Assembly: GCA_030656215.1 (NCBI GenBank)
Contig: JAUSOD010000056.1
Span: forward strand, 1-64,000
Origin: Azoarcus sp.
GTDB taxonomy: Bacteria > Pseudomonadota > Gammaproteobacteria > Burkholderiales > Rhodocyclaceae
Length of the DNA: 64,000 nucleotides
Direction: 5' to 3'
The notes under the pieces are model-generated. The model had not been told where the DNA came from, ran no database searches, and saw nothing but the letters and a program-made list of their open reading frames with translations. Every line of letters begins with the position of its first letter. Position 1 is the stretch's first letter. Shown here piece by piece: positions 56,749-64,000 of this stretch. The translations under genes were made by a program, and so were the position numbers.

Positions 56749-57744
56749 TCAGATCACCCTGGCCAGCATCAGATCATGGGTGGTCAGCGCGCCACTCAGT
56801 GTTCCGTCCGCTGCGACCACCAGCAACTGGCTGATGCGCAGGCGTTCCATCATTTCCGCCGCCTCCACCGCCAGCGCGTCTGGACTGATCGAGCGCGGGT
56901 TGCGGGTGATCACCTCAGCCAGGCGGGCGTGACGGAAGTCGATTCCACTCTCCAGGGCGCGACGCAGGTCGCCATCGGTAAAGATGCCTTCGGGCTTGCC
57001 GGTGGCTGATGCGACGACGGTCATGCCCATCCCGCCGCGGGTCATGGAGAGCAAGGCGTTGTTCAGGGTCGCCTGCGCGTCGATGACCGGTACGCGATCG
57101 ACGGGGCGCATGACGTCACGCACATGGGTCAGCAGGCGCCGTCCGAGGCTGCCGCCGGGGTGCGAGCGGGCGAAGTCTTCCGCCCCGAATCCACGTGCGT
57201 CGAGCAGCGCAACCGCCAGTGCGTCGCCGAGGGCGAGCGCTGCGGTTGTGCTTGCGGTCGGTGCAAGGTTGAGGGGGCAGGCCTCTTCACTGACGGCTGC
57301 ATCGAGATGCACGTCGGCTTCGCGGGCGAGCGGCGAGTCGGGCTTGCCGGTCATCGCGATCAGCTTTGCGCCGCGGCGTTTGACCTGGGGAACGATCATC
57401 AGCAGTTCCTCGCTCGCTCCCGAGTTCGACAGCGCAATGACGATGTCGTCAGCGGTGATCATGCCGAGGTCGCCATGTGCGGCTTCTGCGGCATGCACGA
57501 AATAGGCCGGCGTGCCGGTGCTGGCAAGCGTTGCGGCAAGCTTGCGCGCAATGTGGCCGGACTTGCCGATGCCGCTGACGATGACCCGGCCCCGGCACTG
57601 CAGTATGAGCGTAATCGCTTGCTCGAACTCCGCACCGAGACGATCCGCCAGCGCTGCGACTGCGGCAGCCTCGATCTCCAGCACCCGGCGGCCGAGGCTG
57701 GTGGCGTGCGCGAGCAACGCGGAATTCGGGACGATTGGGTTCAT
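56749..57744 (-). CDS. kdsD: KdsD-type D-arabinose 5-phosphate isomerase
   Basis: 331 residues from the ATG at 57744 (a GTG/ATG further upstream would add 16 atypical residues). SIS domain with GIGKSGHIARKLAATLASTG and the metal/active-site segments EAAHGDLGM and HPGGSLGRRL; then two CBS domains. Makes arabinose 5-phosphate for KDO synthesis. First gene of the kdsD-lptC-lptA unit, divergent from the antiporter gene. Confidence 0.93.
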   Translation of the reverse strand: MNPIVPNSALLAHATSLGRRVLEIEAAAVAALADRLGAEFEQAITLILQCRGRVIVSGIGKSGHIARKLAATLASTGTPAYFVHAAEAAHGDLGMITADDIVIALSNSGASEELLMIVPQVKRRGAKLIAMTGKPDSPLAREADVHLDAAVSEEACPLNLAPTASTTAALALGDALAVALLDARGFGAEDFARSHPGGSLGRRLLTHVRDVMRPVDRVPVIDAQATLNNALLSMTRGGMGMTVVASATGKPEGIFTDGDLRRALESGIDFRHARLAEVITRNPRSISPDALAVEAAEMMERLRISQLLVVAADGTLSGALTTHDLMLARVI

Positions 57745-57879
57745 GAGGACGAAGCGGTTAAACTGATATCCAAAGGCGGTACCGGCTGGCATGAAACGGT
57801 GCCCGCGCGGGTGAAGACCGCGATTGTATAACAGCCGGACCTCTCGCCGGGTTCAGGCGTCAAACTCGACCGGGCCCGG

Positions 57880-59847
57880 ATGCTCAATACGCTTGAACTT
57901 GTGCTGCTGCTGCTGGCAGCTGCGGTGGTACTGGTGGCGCTTTTTCGCAGCGTCAATCTGCCGCCGGTGCTGGGCTATCTGCTGGTCGGGGCGGTGGTCG
58001 GGCCGCATGCGCTGAATCTGGTGCAGGAGTCCGCAGGTGCCAGCCACCTTGCCGAGTTCGGCGTGGTGTTCCTGATGTTCTCGATCGGCCTCGAGTTCTC
58101 GCTACCGCGGCTGTTTGCGATGAAGCGCATTGTGTTCGGCCTGGGCGCGGTGCAGGTGGTGGCGAGTATTGTGCTGACCACTCTCCTCGGACGCGTGTTT
58201 GGCTTGGGCTGGGTGGCGAGCTTTGCCCTTGGTGCAACGCTGGCGATGTCGTCGACAGCTATCCTGTCCAAGTTGCTGACCGACCGTCTTGAGCTCGATA
58301 GCCGGCATGGGCGTGAAACCATTGGTGTGCTGCTGTTCCAGGACATCGCGGTGGTGCCTTTGCTGATTTTGCTGCCCGCACTTTCGCGTCCGCCCGAAGA
58401 GCTCGCGTTCACCCTCGGCCTGGCGGCGCTCAAGGCGACCGTGTTGCTGGCGCTGGTGCTGGTGTTCGGGCAGCGGCTGATGCACTGGTGGTTCACCGTG
58501 GTGGCGAAACGGCGCTCGAGCGAGCTGTTCATGCTCAACGTGCTGCTGATCACGCTCGGGCTGGCGTGGTTGTCGGAGCTGGTCGGGCTATCGCTTGCGC
58601 TGGGTGCCTTTCTCGCTGGCATGCTGATTTCCGAGACCGAGTATCGCTACCAGGTCGAGGAGGACATCAAGCCGTTTCGCGATGTGCTGCTCGGGCTGTT
58701 CTTTGTCACCGTGGGCATGTTCCTCGACGTGGTAGCGATACTGCAGAACCTGCCGGCCGTGATCGGGCTGGTGCTCGCCTTGCTGGTGTGCAAGTTCGGC
58801 ATCGTGTTCATCGCCTCGAAGGCCTTTGGTTCGCCACCGGGTACCGCGATGCGCTCGGGGCTGTGGTTGTGTGCCGGTGGCGAATTCGGGTTCGTGCTCC
58901 TGTCCCAGATTGCCGGCCTCGACCTCATGCCGCGCGGGCTGCTGCAGACCACGGTCGCCGCTCTGGTGCTGTCCATGTTGCTTGCGCCGCTGATCGTGCA
59001 GATCAGCGACAAGCTGGTGATGCGCTTCATCGCCTCCGAATGGCTGATGCGGTCGATGGAGCTGACCCGGGTGGCGGCGCAGTCGCTGACCAGCGACAAG
59101 CACATCATCGTCTGCGGCTACGGCCGCAGCGGGCAGTACATGGCGCGCTTCATGGAGCAGGAAAACGTCAGCTACGTTGCGCTCGATCTCGATCCGGAAC
59201 GCGTGCGCGAGGCCGGTGCGGCGGGCGACACCGTGGTGTACGGGGACGCCGCCCGGCGCGAAACCCTGATGGCGGCCGGCATCATGCGCGCGAGCGTACT
59301 GGTGATCTCCTTCGGTGACGTCGAATCCGCCTTGCGGGTGATGCACCACGCGCATGCGCTGCGCCCCGATCTGCCGATCGTGGTGCGCGCGACCGACGAG
59401 GCGGACATGGACAAGCTTGCGCTGGGGGGCGCGGCCGAGGTGGTGCCCGAGGCCTTCGAGGGCAGCATCATGCTGGCTTCGCATGCACTTGCCCTCATCG
59501 GTGTGCCGCTCAACCGGGTGGTGCGGCGGATACGTGACATCCGTAATCAGCGCTATACGCTGATGCGTGGCTTCTTCCATGGTGCAAGCGATATCGGCGA
59601 GCCGGACGCCAGTCTGGCGCGTCTGCACTCGGTATCGGTGCCGCCGGGAGCTGCCGCGATCGGGCGCACGATAGGCGAGCTTGGTTTCGATGAAATCGCC
59701 GTGACCGTGCCGGCCGTCAGGCGGCGAGGTATTCGGGGGCTTTCACCCGGGCCTGAAACCCGTATCGTCGAGGGCGATGTAATCGTGTTGCTCGGCCTGC
59801 CCGGTGGGCTGGAGTCGGCCGAGCAACGTCTGCTGAGAGGGGTGTGA
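57880..59847 (+). CDS. Kef/CPA2-type cation:proton antiporter with TrkA domains
   Basis: 655 residues. About twelve membrane helices (1-390, Na/H exchanger domain; ATLAMSSTAILSKLL and LGAFLAGMLISETEYRYQVEEDI), then a TrkA-N nucleotide-binding domain (about 407-525; CGYGRSGQYMARFM) and a TrkA-C domain at the end. Likely potassium or proton exchange gated by NAD(H) or other ligands. Closest known types are KefB/KefC and YbaL. Start near a ribosome site is weak. Confidence 0.92.
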   Translation: MLNTLELVLLLLAAAVVLVALFRSVNLPPVLGYLLVGAVVGPHALNLVQESAGASHLAEFGVVFLMFSIGLEFSLPRLFAMKRIVFGLGAVQVVASIVLTTLLGRVFGLGWVASFALGATLAMSSTAILSKLLTDRLELDSRHGRETIGVLLFQDIAVVPLLILLPALSRPPEELAFTLGLAALKATVLLALVLVFGQRLMHWWFTVVAKRRSSELFMLNVLLITLGLAWLSELVGLSLALGAFLAGMLISETEYRYQVEEDIKPFRDVLLGLFFVTVGMFLDVVAILQNLPAVIGLVLALLVCKFGIVFIASKAFGSPPGTAMRSGLWLCAGGEFGFVLLSQIAGLDLMPRGLLQTTVAALVLSMLLAPLIVQISDKLVMRFIASEWLMRSMELTRVAAQSLTSDKHIIVCGYGRSGQYMARFMEQENVSYVALDLDPERVREAGAAGDTVVYGDAARRETLMAAGIMRASVLVISFGDVESALRVMHHAHALRPDLPIVVRATDEADMDKLALGGAAEVVPEAFEGSIMLASHALALIGVPLNRVVRRIRDIRNQRYTLMRGFFHGASDIGEPDASLARLHSVSVPPGAAAIGRTIGELGFDEIAVTVPAVRRRGIRGLSPGPETRIVEGDVIVLLGLPGGLESAEQRLLRGV

Positions 59848-59865
59848 GTCAGAGGTGTGAGTCAG
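59841..59865 (+). repeat. 13-bp tandem duplication over the antiporter stop codon
   Basis: GGTGTGAGTCAG occurs at 59841-59852 and again at 59854-59865, one base apart (period 13), followed by a degenerate GGCGTGAG. The first copy contains the antiporter TGA stop. Confidence 0.85.
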
Positions 59866-59878
59866 GGCGTGAGCCGGG

Positions 59879-60529
59879 TCAGAAGCCCAGGCAGGCGACG
59901 TAAGGTGTCGCTTCGTCGAGCGGATTGGTGGGGCTGACGGCGGTCAGCGTGGTGCCCACCAGACTGCCCGCGCGCATCGATCCGGTCTCCGGGTCGCCAT
60001 CGTCCAGCGCCGCATCCAGCTGGCGGATGTATTTTCCGGAAATGCCGGCCGAGCACACCACATGGCTACCGGCTACCCCCAGCGGGGCGCCGGCTCCACC
60101 GCCTTGTACACCGATCCGGCCTCCGTCTGCGTTCAGGGGCAGGTAGTTGGGGTCGGTCGTCACCGTCGATCCGCCGGCCAGATTGGCCAGGCGTACGTGC
60201 TGCCAGAACAGCACTGCCTCGCTTGGTGTCGCGCTGACCGCGTCGTCCCAGTTGCCGTCGATCCGGCCATTGCCATTGCCGTTGGTGGTGCAGGCGGATG
60301 CGGGGCACAGGTGGGTCTGGGCACGGAGGTCATCGCCCGGCAGGGCACGGAACTTGTCCTGATATCCATAGATGAAGAGTGGAATGGTGCGGAAGTCCTG
60401 GCTGAGGTTCTTGACCTTGGCGCTGTTGATCAGCTCCTGGCCTTTCAGTACGCCGCCCAGTAGCAGGCCGATGATGACCAGCACGATGGCGATCTCGACG
60501 AGGGTAAAACCGGTGTTTCGAGCTTTCAC
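59879..60529 (-). CDS. Type IV prepilin-like protein (pilin 1 of the cluster)
   Basis: 216 residues from a GTG at 60529 with AGGAG seven bases before. Leader KARNTG and then the prepilin motif GFTLVEIAIVLVIIGLLLG, with the Gly/Phe cleavage site and Glu5. The head has FRALPGDD, two cysteine pairs (CPASAC, and Cys near the end of VVCSAG and VACLGF) and a Gly-rich loop GGRIGVQGGGAGAPLG. It should be cleaved by PilD and built into a pilus or pseudopilus. Last gene of the operon. Confidence 0.9.
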   Translation of the reverse strand: MKARNTGFTLVEIAIVLVIIGLLLGGVLKGQELINSAKVKNLSQDFRTIPLFIYGYQDKFRALPGDDLRAQTHLCPASACTTNGNGNGRIDGNWDDAVSATPSEAVLFWQHVRLANLAGGSTVTTDPNYLPLNADGGRIGVQGGGAGAPLGVAGSHVVCSAGISGKYIRQLDAALDDGDPETGSMRAGSLVGTTLTAVSPTNPLDEATPYVACLGF

Positions 60530-60575
60530 GGTGTTGCTCCTGACTTGGTGATAAGAAACTATTCGCCATGGCCGC

Positions 60576-61280
60576 TCACAGCCGTCCGGCCTGTGCCAGG
60601 CGTGCAATGAGAAAGGGGTGACCGATCCAGTGCACCTGATCGTCAAAGCCGCTGGCAAGCTCGCCCGCCTGGTAGGCCGGAGCGCTAGGCGAGTGGCTTG
60701 CGTTGAGCCCGTCCGCGCTGCGGTTCGAGCCGGTGGAGTAAAACACCGCTGCCGCACGCGAGGCGCTGACGGTGGTGAGCGGGTTGCCGGCGTGATCGCG
60801 AAGCTGAATGTTGCTCAGGGTGGTGGACGCTGCGCTGATGGTGGCGTTGGTAAAGCCCGCGTCCGGGCGGTAGCGCCAATAGCCCGTCCAGGGTGCGGTG
60901 GCGGCGTCGCGCACGCTGCCCCACGCATCCACCTGATGGACGCCGAGCGTGCGCCATGGCAGGTAGCCCTCGGTCGCATGGTTGCAGGGCGGGCTCTGTT
61001 CCAGCCCGTAAGCAGGACTGGCGGGATCGGGTTCGGTGCTCGGGCACGGCAGGCGGCCATGCAGGATGGCGAAGCCGATCAGGGCCTGTTCGATGTCCTG
61101 CAGCCGCGATGCGGTCTCACGCCGGGCACGTTCCTCCATGCGCGCGCCGATCGGAATGAGCAGGGTGCCGGTGAGCAGGGTCAGGATCACCAGCACGATT
61201 GCCAGCTCGACCAGGGTGAAGCCTCGCATGGCGCGGAGTGGGGCCGGAGGAGGGGCGGATCGGGTCTTCAGGAGATGCAT
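60576..61280 (-). CDS. Type IV prepilin-like protein (pilin 2, LPCP type)
   Basis: 234 residues. Leader of about 19 residues ending RAMRG, then GFTLVELAIVLVILTLLTG with Glu5. The head has RLPCPSTEPDPASP, then a Cys and PWRTLGVHQVDAWG, a pattern shared with the next gene. No other known domain. Overlaps the large pilin-like gene by 13 bases. Confidence 0.88.
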   Translation of the reverse strand: MHLLKTRSAPPPAPLRAMRGFTLVELAIVLVILTLLTGTLLIPIGARMEERARRETASRLQDIEQALIGFAILHGRLPCPSTEPDPASPAYGLEQSPPCNHATEGYLPWRTLGVHQVDAWGSVRDAATAPWTGYWRYRPDAGFTNATISAASTTLSNIQLRDHAGNPLTTVSASRAAAVFYSTGSNRSADGLNASHSPSAPAYQAGELASGFDDQVHWIGHPFLIARLAQAGRL

Positions 61281-62512
61281 TTGAGGACGTCCGCGGTGGC
61301 AGGCTGCGACGGAAACGGTACCGAAAACTGGCGGTACCCATCGAAGCTGCCGCTGCCCGTCGCGATGCTCGAACGGTTTGCGCCTTCGAGATACTGCGCG
61401 GGATCGGCCCGTTCGGCTGCCGTGGTGCGCGATTGCGTGTCACTGCCGGTGCGGATGCGTTCGCCGCCGAACAGCAGCAGGGCGCGGCAGCTTTCGTGGG
61501 CGGCATTGAGCGGGGTGTGCGCCGAATCGCTCAGGTCCGCGGCAAGGCAGGCGCTGCCATCGGCGCAAGCGACAAAATGCACCTGGTCGCGCCAGTTGTC
61601 GTGTACGTCCGCAAACGGTGGCGCGATGCCAAGTGTGGCCGCATCCGGAAGGCGGCCGGAGAGTCGGTTGCCGTCGATCTGCGCTGCCTGGGCGAGGAGC
61701 AGGCTCGGGTTGGTACTCCAGGCGCCGAACACGGTGCTTGCGCGATCCAGCATGCCGTTGATGAAAAGGGGGAAATCGCTGCGCCGGCGCAGGCCGTCGA
61801 ACAACTCGTCAATGGTGATCCAGGTCAGCAGGTCGTTGTTGCCAAGGCCGTCGGCCAGCCCCTGGGTGAACACCTGGGTGCCGGCAATGTTGTCCGGGTA
61901 AGGTGGGTCGAGAAAGGCGGACAGGTCGGCAGCCGCAGAGGCGCTGCCCGGGCAGCGTTGGGTATTTGAGGCCGTGCGTGTCTGTGAGTCACGTGGTGGG
62001 CCAGGCGCGATCAGCACGGCGATCGCGCGATCTGCCAGCGAAGCCAGGCTGTGGCCTGCATCGTCTACGATTTCGAATTGCCCCGGGCTGTCCCAGTTGA
62101 GGACCAGCGCCTTGGGATTGTTCTTGACGCTGCCGGCGACGGCAAACCACAGGCAGTCACCCCAGCCGTCACGCAGATCGGGCAGTCCGAGCGTGCGGTA
62201 GGGAAAGCGGCCGAGTGCGCCGTGATCGCGGACATGGCAGGCACCTATCGGTGTCGAGCCGGTATTGGCCGTGTCGGGGCATGGGAGGTAGCCGTAGCCC
62301 TGTCCGGGGTGCTGCTCGGCATAGCTGATCGCGTAGCCCAGCAGGGCAGTCCTGGCCTGGGCCAGTGCGGCGGTGCTGCGAGCCTGCGCACGGATCCGGG
62401 CCTGAGTCGTCAGCTCGCCGGATGCGAGCATCAGTCCGGCGCCGCCGAGTACGATCGCGAGCAGAACGGCAATCAGGACCATGCCGGCTTGCGCCGCGGG
62501 CCTCGGTCTCAT
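61268..62512 (-). CDS. Large pilin-like protein (LPCP type)
   Basis: 414 residues, far longer than a pilin. A short basic leader (MRPRPAAQAG) and hydrophobic stretch MVLIAVLLAIVLGGAGLML resemble PilX/GspK-like pseudopilins, with a less perfect cleavage site and no Glu5. The head repeats the neighbour's pattern: YLPCPDTANTG, Cys, FPYRTLGLPDLRDGWGDCL. The rest is unknown, with a C-terminal Cys in VLKCIS. Likely a tip or minor subunit. Confidence 0.85.
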   Translation of the reverse strand: MRPRPAAQAGMVLIAVLLAIVLGGAGLMLASGELTTQARIRAQARSTAALAQARTALLGYAISYAEQHPGQGYGYLPCPDTANTGSTPIGACHVRDHGALGRFPYRTLGLPDLRDGWGDCLWFAVAGSVKNNPKALVLNWDSPGQFEIVDDAGHSLASLADRAIAVLIAPGPPRDSQTRTASNTQRCPGSASAAADLSAFLDPPYPDNIAGTQVFTQGLADGLGNNDLLTWITIDELFDGLRRRSDFPLFINGMLDRASTVFGAWSTNPSLLLAQAAQIDGNRLSGRLPDAATLGIAPPFADVHDNWRDQVHFVACADGSACLAADLSDSAHTPLNAAHESCRALLLFGGERIRTGSDTQSRTTAAERADPAQYLEGANRSSIATGSGSFDGYRQFSVPFPSQPATADVLKCIS

Positions 62513-62943
62513 TGACCCGCCTCTCCGCTGTTGTGCTCGATCCGGATCGACGGGGAGCCGTCATCGATGATCGAGGGCGGCCACTGCTGCCCGGCATGAA
62601 GTTTCACCCACTGACCGTTCCGGTCGGTGACATGCAGCTGGCCGGTGTCGCGGTCGGGACGAAGGTGCCGGTCCACAGCGCGGTGCTTGCGGTTGATCCA
62701 GAGCGCCACGAGTTGCTCTTCGCGCCACACCATGCCGTCAAACCAGACCACTTCCTGCGGGGTGTCCGCTGTGGCGGTGTTCTCCGGCGCCGGGTGCTGG
62801 CGGGCATACTCAAGTGCTCGTCGTTCTTCCGGGGTGAAGAACAGGCGCCCGGGAAGGCTGTCATCCGCATGCGCCGTTTGAGGGCTCAGCCCCGGCAGTA
62901 GCAAGAGGTGGCCGAGCAGCAGGATCGAGGCGCGGTCGATCAT
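62509..62943 (-). CDS. Small exported protein of the pilus-like operon (PilP/GspC-like position)
   Basis: 144 residues with a signal sequence ending near TAHA (residue 26). The mature part has RLFFTPEERRALEYARQ and a beta-rich region (VVWFDGMVWREEQLVALWIN) resembling short PilP/MshK-type lipoprotein-like components. No lipobox. Overlaps both neighbours by 4 bases. Confidence 0.75.
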   Translation of the reverse strand: MIDRASILLLGHLLLLPGLSPQTAHADDSLPGRLFFTPEERRALEYARQHPAPENTATADTPQEVVWFDGMVWREEQLVALWINRKHRAVDRHLRPDRDTGQLHVTDRNGQWVKLHAGQQWPPSIIDDGSPSIRIEHNSGEAGQ

Positions 62944-63527
62944 GAGCGGGAGCCAGCAGCTGCGTGCAGCGTGAGCCAGTCGAGCTCGCAGCGCGCGCGC
63001 AGCGCCGGATTGATCGACTCGAGACGTTCAATCGCGCAGCCAAGCGGGATGACGGTTGCGTCGTCCGCAGCGGTGAAGACCTGTAGCGCAGCGGTCAGCC
63101 CGTCCTCGTGCAGCAGGTCGAGGCGCAGTGTCAGGTGGTGCACGCGGATCGTTGGCAGGGCATCCGCATCGGTTGTTTCTGTCGCGACTGGGGAGGCGAC
63201 CAGCCGTGCATGCAGACCGAAGCTGAGCACGCGGGCGTCATGCTGCAGGCGGGTCCGGAGGCCCTCCCATCCCGGCGTGCGGTCGTTCGGGTTGCTCAGA
63301 CGCAATGCACCAAGGCGTGCGTTTGCGCGCCGGATCTCGTCGGTTTCCTGCTGCGTGCGCTGCAGCACCTCAGCGGCCTGCTGGCGCGCGGCCTGCGTCG
63401 CAATGAGCGTGGTGCGAGCGTCCTCGATCGCACGGACTGAAAGCCACAGGGAACCGATGCCCAGGATCAGCAGCACGATGCAGATCGCTGCCGGTCGATG
63501 CAGTGCGGGAGGGAGCCGCATGTACAT
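62940..63527 (-). CDS. PilO/GspM-like membrane protein of the pilus-like operon
   Basis: 195 residues. One membrane helix (about 13-33), a coiled-coil stretch (about 36-70, rich in Ala/Gln/Arg), then a periplasmic alpha/beta domain. This layout is that of PilO/MshJ/GspM proteins, which align the inner-membrane platform. Overlaps the partial gene upstream by one base and the next by ATGA. Confidence 0.75.
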   Translation of the reverse strand: MYMRLPPALHRPAAICIVLLILGIGSLWLSVRAIEDARTTLIATQAARQQAAEVLQRTQQETDEIRRANARLGALRLSNPNDRTPGWEGLRTRLQHDARVLSFGLHARLVASPVATETTDADALPTIRVHHLTLRLDLLHEDGLTAALQVFTAADDATVIPLGCAIERLESINPALRARCELDWLTLHAAAGSRS

Positions 63528-64000
63528 CAGTCGCTCCTCGTCACCGGGTCGAAGGTGGCAGGGGTGAAGGTGACAGTGTCGAAGGTGGCCAGGGCAAACG
63601 TCAGCTCGAGGTGATGGCGCGAACCGGTAACTGCCGACTGGTGGCCCGCGCGCGGCAGAGCGGCGCTTGCCGGTGGTGAGGGGCGGTGGCGCACCTGCAC
63701 GCGTTGCCCGAGGTCTTGCTGCAGCCTGTCGATCAGTGCGGCACTGTGCCGGAAGACCTCTTCCGGGTTGTGGGTCGAAGCGGGAGGAAGGCTTGCGCCG
63801 ATATCGACAATCACGAAGTGTGTGGCCTTGCCCGTCAGGGCGGGCGGAAGCAGCACCATGTCGCGCTGTGGGTCGGCGCGGCGCCAGGCCAGCGTGTCCA
63901 GGCGTAGTGAAGGCACCGTTTCGAGCAAGGTGCTGATCTGCCGCAGGATATCGATGGGTGCAATGCCTTCGGCTGCACGGCGGTCGAGCCCGCTCAACCA
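63527..64000 (-). CDS. PilN/GspL-like protein, C-terminal part (cut by window edge)
   Basis: The frame is open to the window edge, so the start lies outside; an in-frame TTG at 63997 is not credible as a start. The visible 157 residues hold DILRQISTLLETVPSLRLDTLAW, the ferredoxin-like part of PilN/MshI/GspL proteins (shown here as 20 residues: DILRQISTLLETVPSLRLDT). The tail has a small repeat (ATFDTVTFTPATFDPVT). Partner of the PilO-like protein. Confidence 0.7.
   Translation of the reverse strand, partial: WLSGLDRRAAEGIAPIDILRQISTLLETVPSLRLDTLAWRRADPQRDMVLLPPALTGKATHFVIVDIGASLPPASTHNPEEVFRHSAALIDRLQQDLGQRVQVRHRPSPPASAALPRAGHQSAVTGSRHHLELTFALATFDTVTFTPATFDPVTRSD

Overview
The window looks like chromosomal DNA of a denitrifying betaproteobacterium. 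Order Rhodocyclales (Thauera/Azoarcus type) is my best inference. The grounds are high GC, a complete TAT-dependent nos cluster, a polyhydroxyalkanoate phasin, and housekeeping gene orders known from beta- and gammaproteobacteria. No insertion sequence, prophage, integrase or CRISPR array is visible.

Layout. 1-0.2 kb: 5S rRNA closing an rRNA operon. 0.3-10.9 kb: nitrous oxide respiration. A cytochrome c5-like lipoprotein gene lies on the + strand. On the - strand are nosZ and then nosR, a membrane-protein gene, nosD, nosF, nosY, nosL, two small unknown genes and a second nosL-like gene. The cytochrome gene, nosR and nosZ each carry an FNR/Dnr-type box exactly 22 bp upstream of a TAGAxT -10 element, so they should be switched on together without oxygen. 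10.9-12.8 kb: a RegB/RegA-like redox two-component pair, divergent from nosZ; its kinase has an odd residue beside the phospho-histidine. 12.9-15.6 kb: an EamA transporter and an ada-alkB alkylation repair operon.

15.7-22.5 kb: ychF, pth, rplY, prs, tRNA-Gln, ispE, lolB and a TPR protein, all on the - strand, an order also known from Pseudomonas. 22.7-25.7 kb: mutM and a dynamin-like GTPase. 25.7-29.8 kb: ferredoxin, coaD, rsmD and two M16 peptidases. 29.9-32.6 kb: ftsY-ftsE-ftsX. 32.7-33.5 kb: a bacterial voltage-gated sodium channel homologue. 33.6-36 kb: ahpC-ahpF behind a probable OxyR site. 36.2-43 kb: a Cache-PAS-GGDEF-EAL protein and a large hybrid histidine kinase. 43.1-49.3 kb: tRNA-Met, a small exported protein, then miaB, phoH-like, ybeY (with an extra N-terminal domain), corC and lnt. 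49.3-53.7 kb: glyQ, glyS, gmhB and plsC. 53.8-54.5 kb: phasin. 54.7-57.8 kb: enoyl-CoA hydratase, lptA, lptC and kdsD; kdsC and lptB are missing from their usual places. 57.9-59.9 kb: a Kef-type antiporter. 59.9 kb to the edge: an operon of two class III-type prepilins, one very large pilin-like protein and small PilP/PilO/PilN-like assembly proteins, cut by the window end. This last operon and the tail of the nos operon are the least explained parts.
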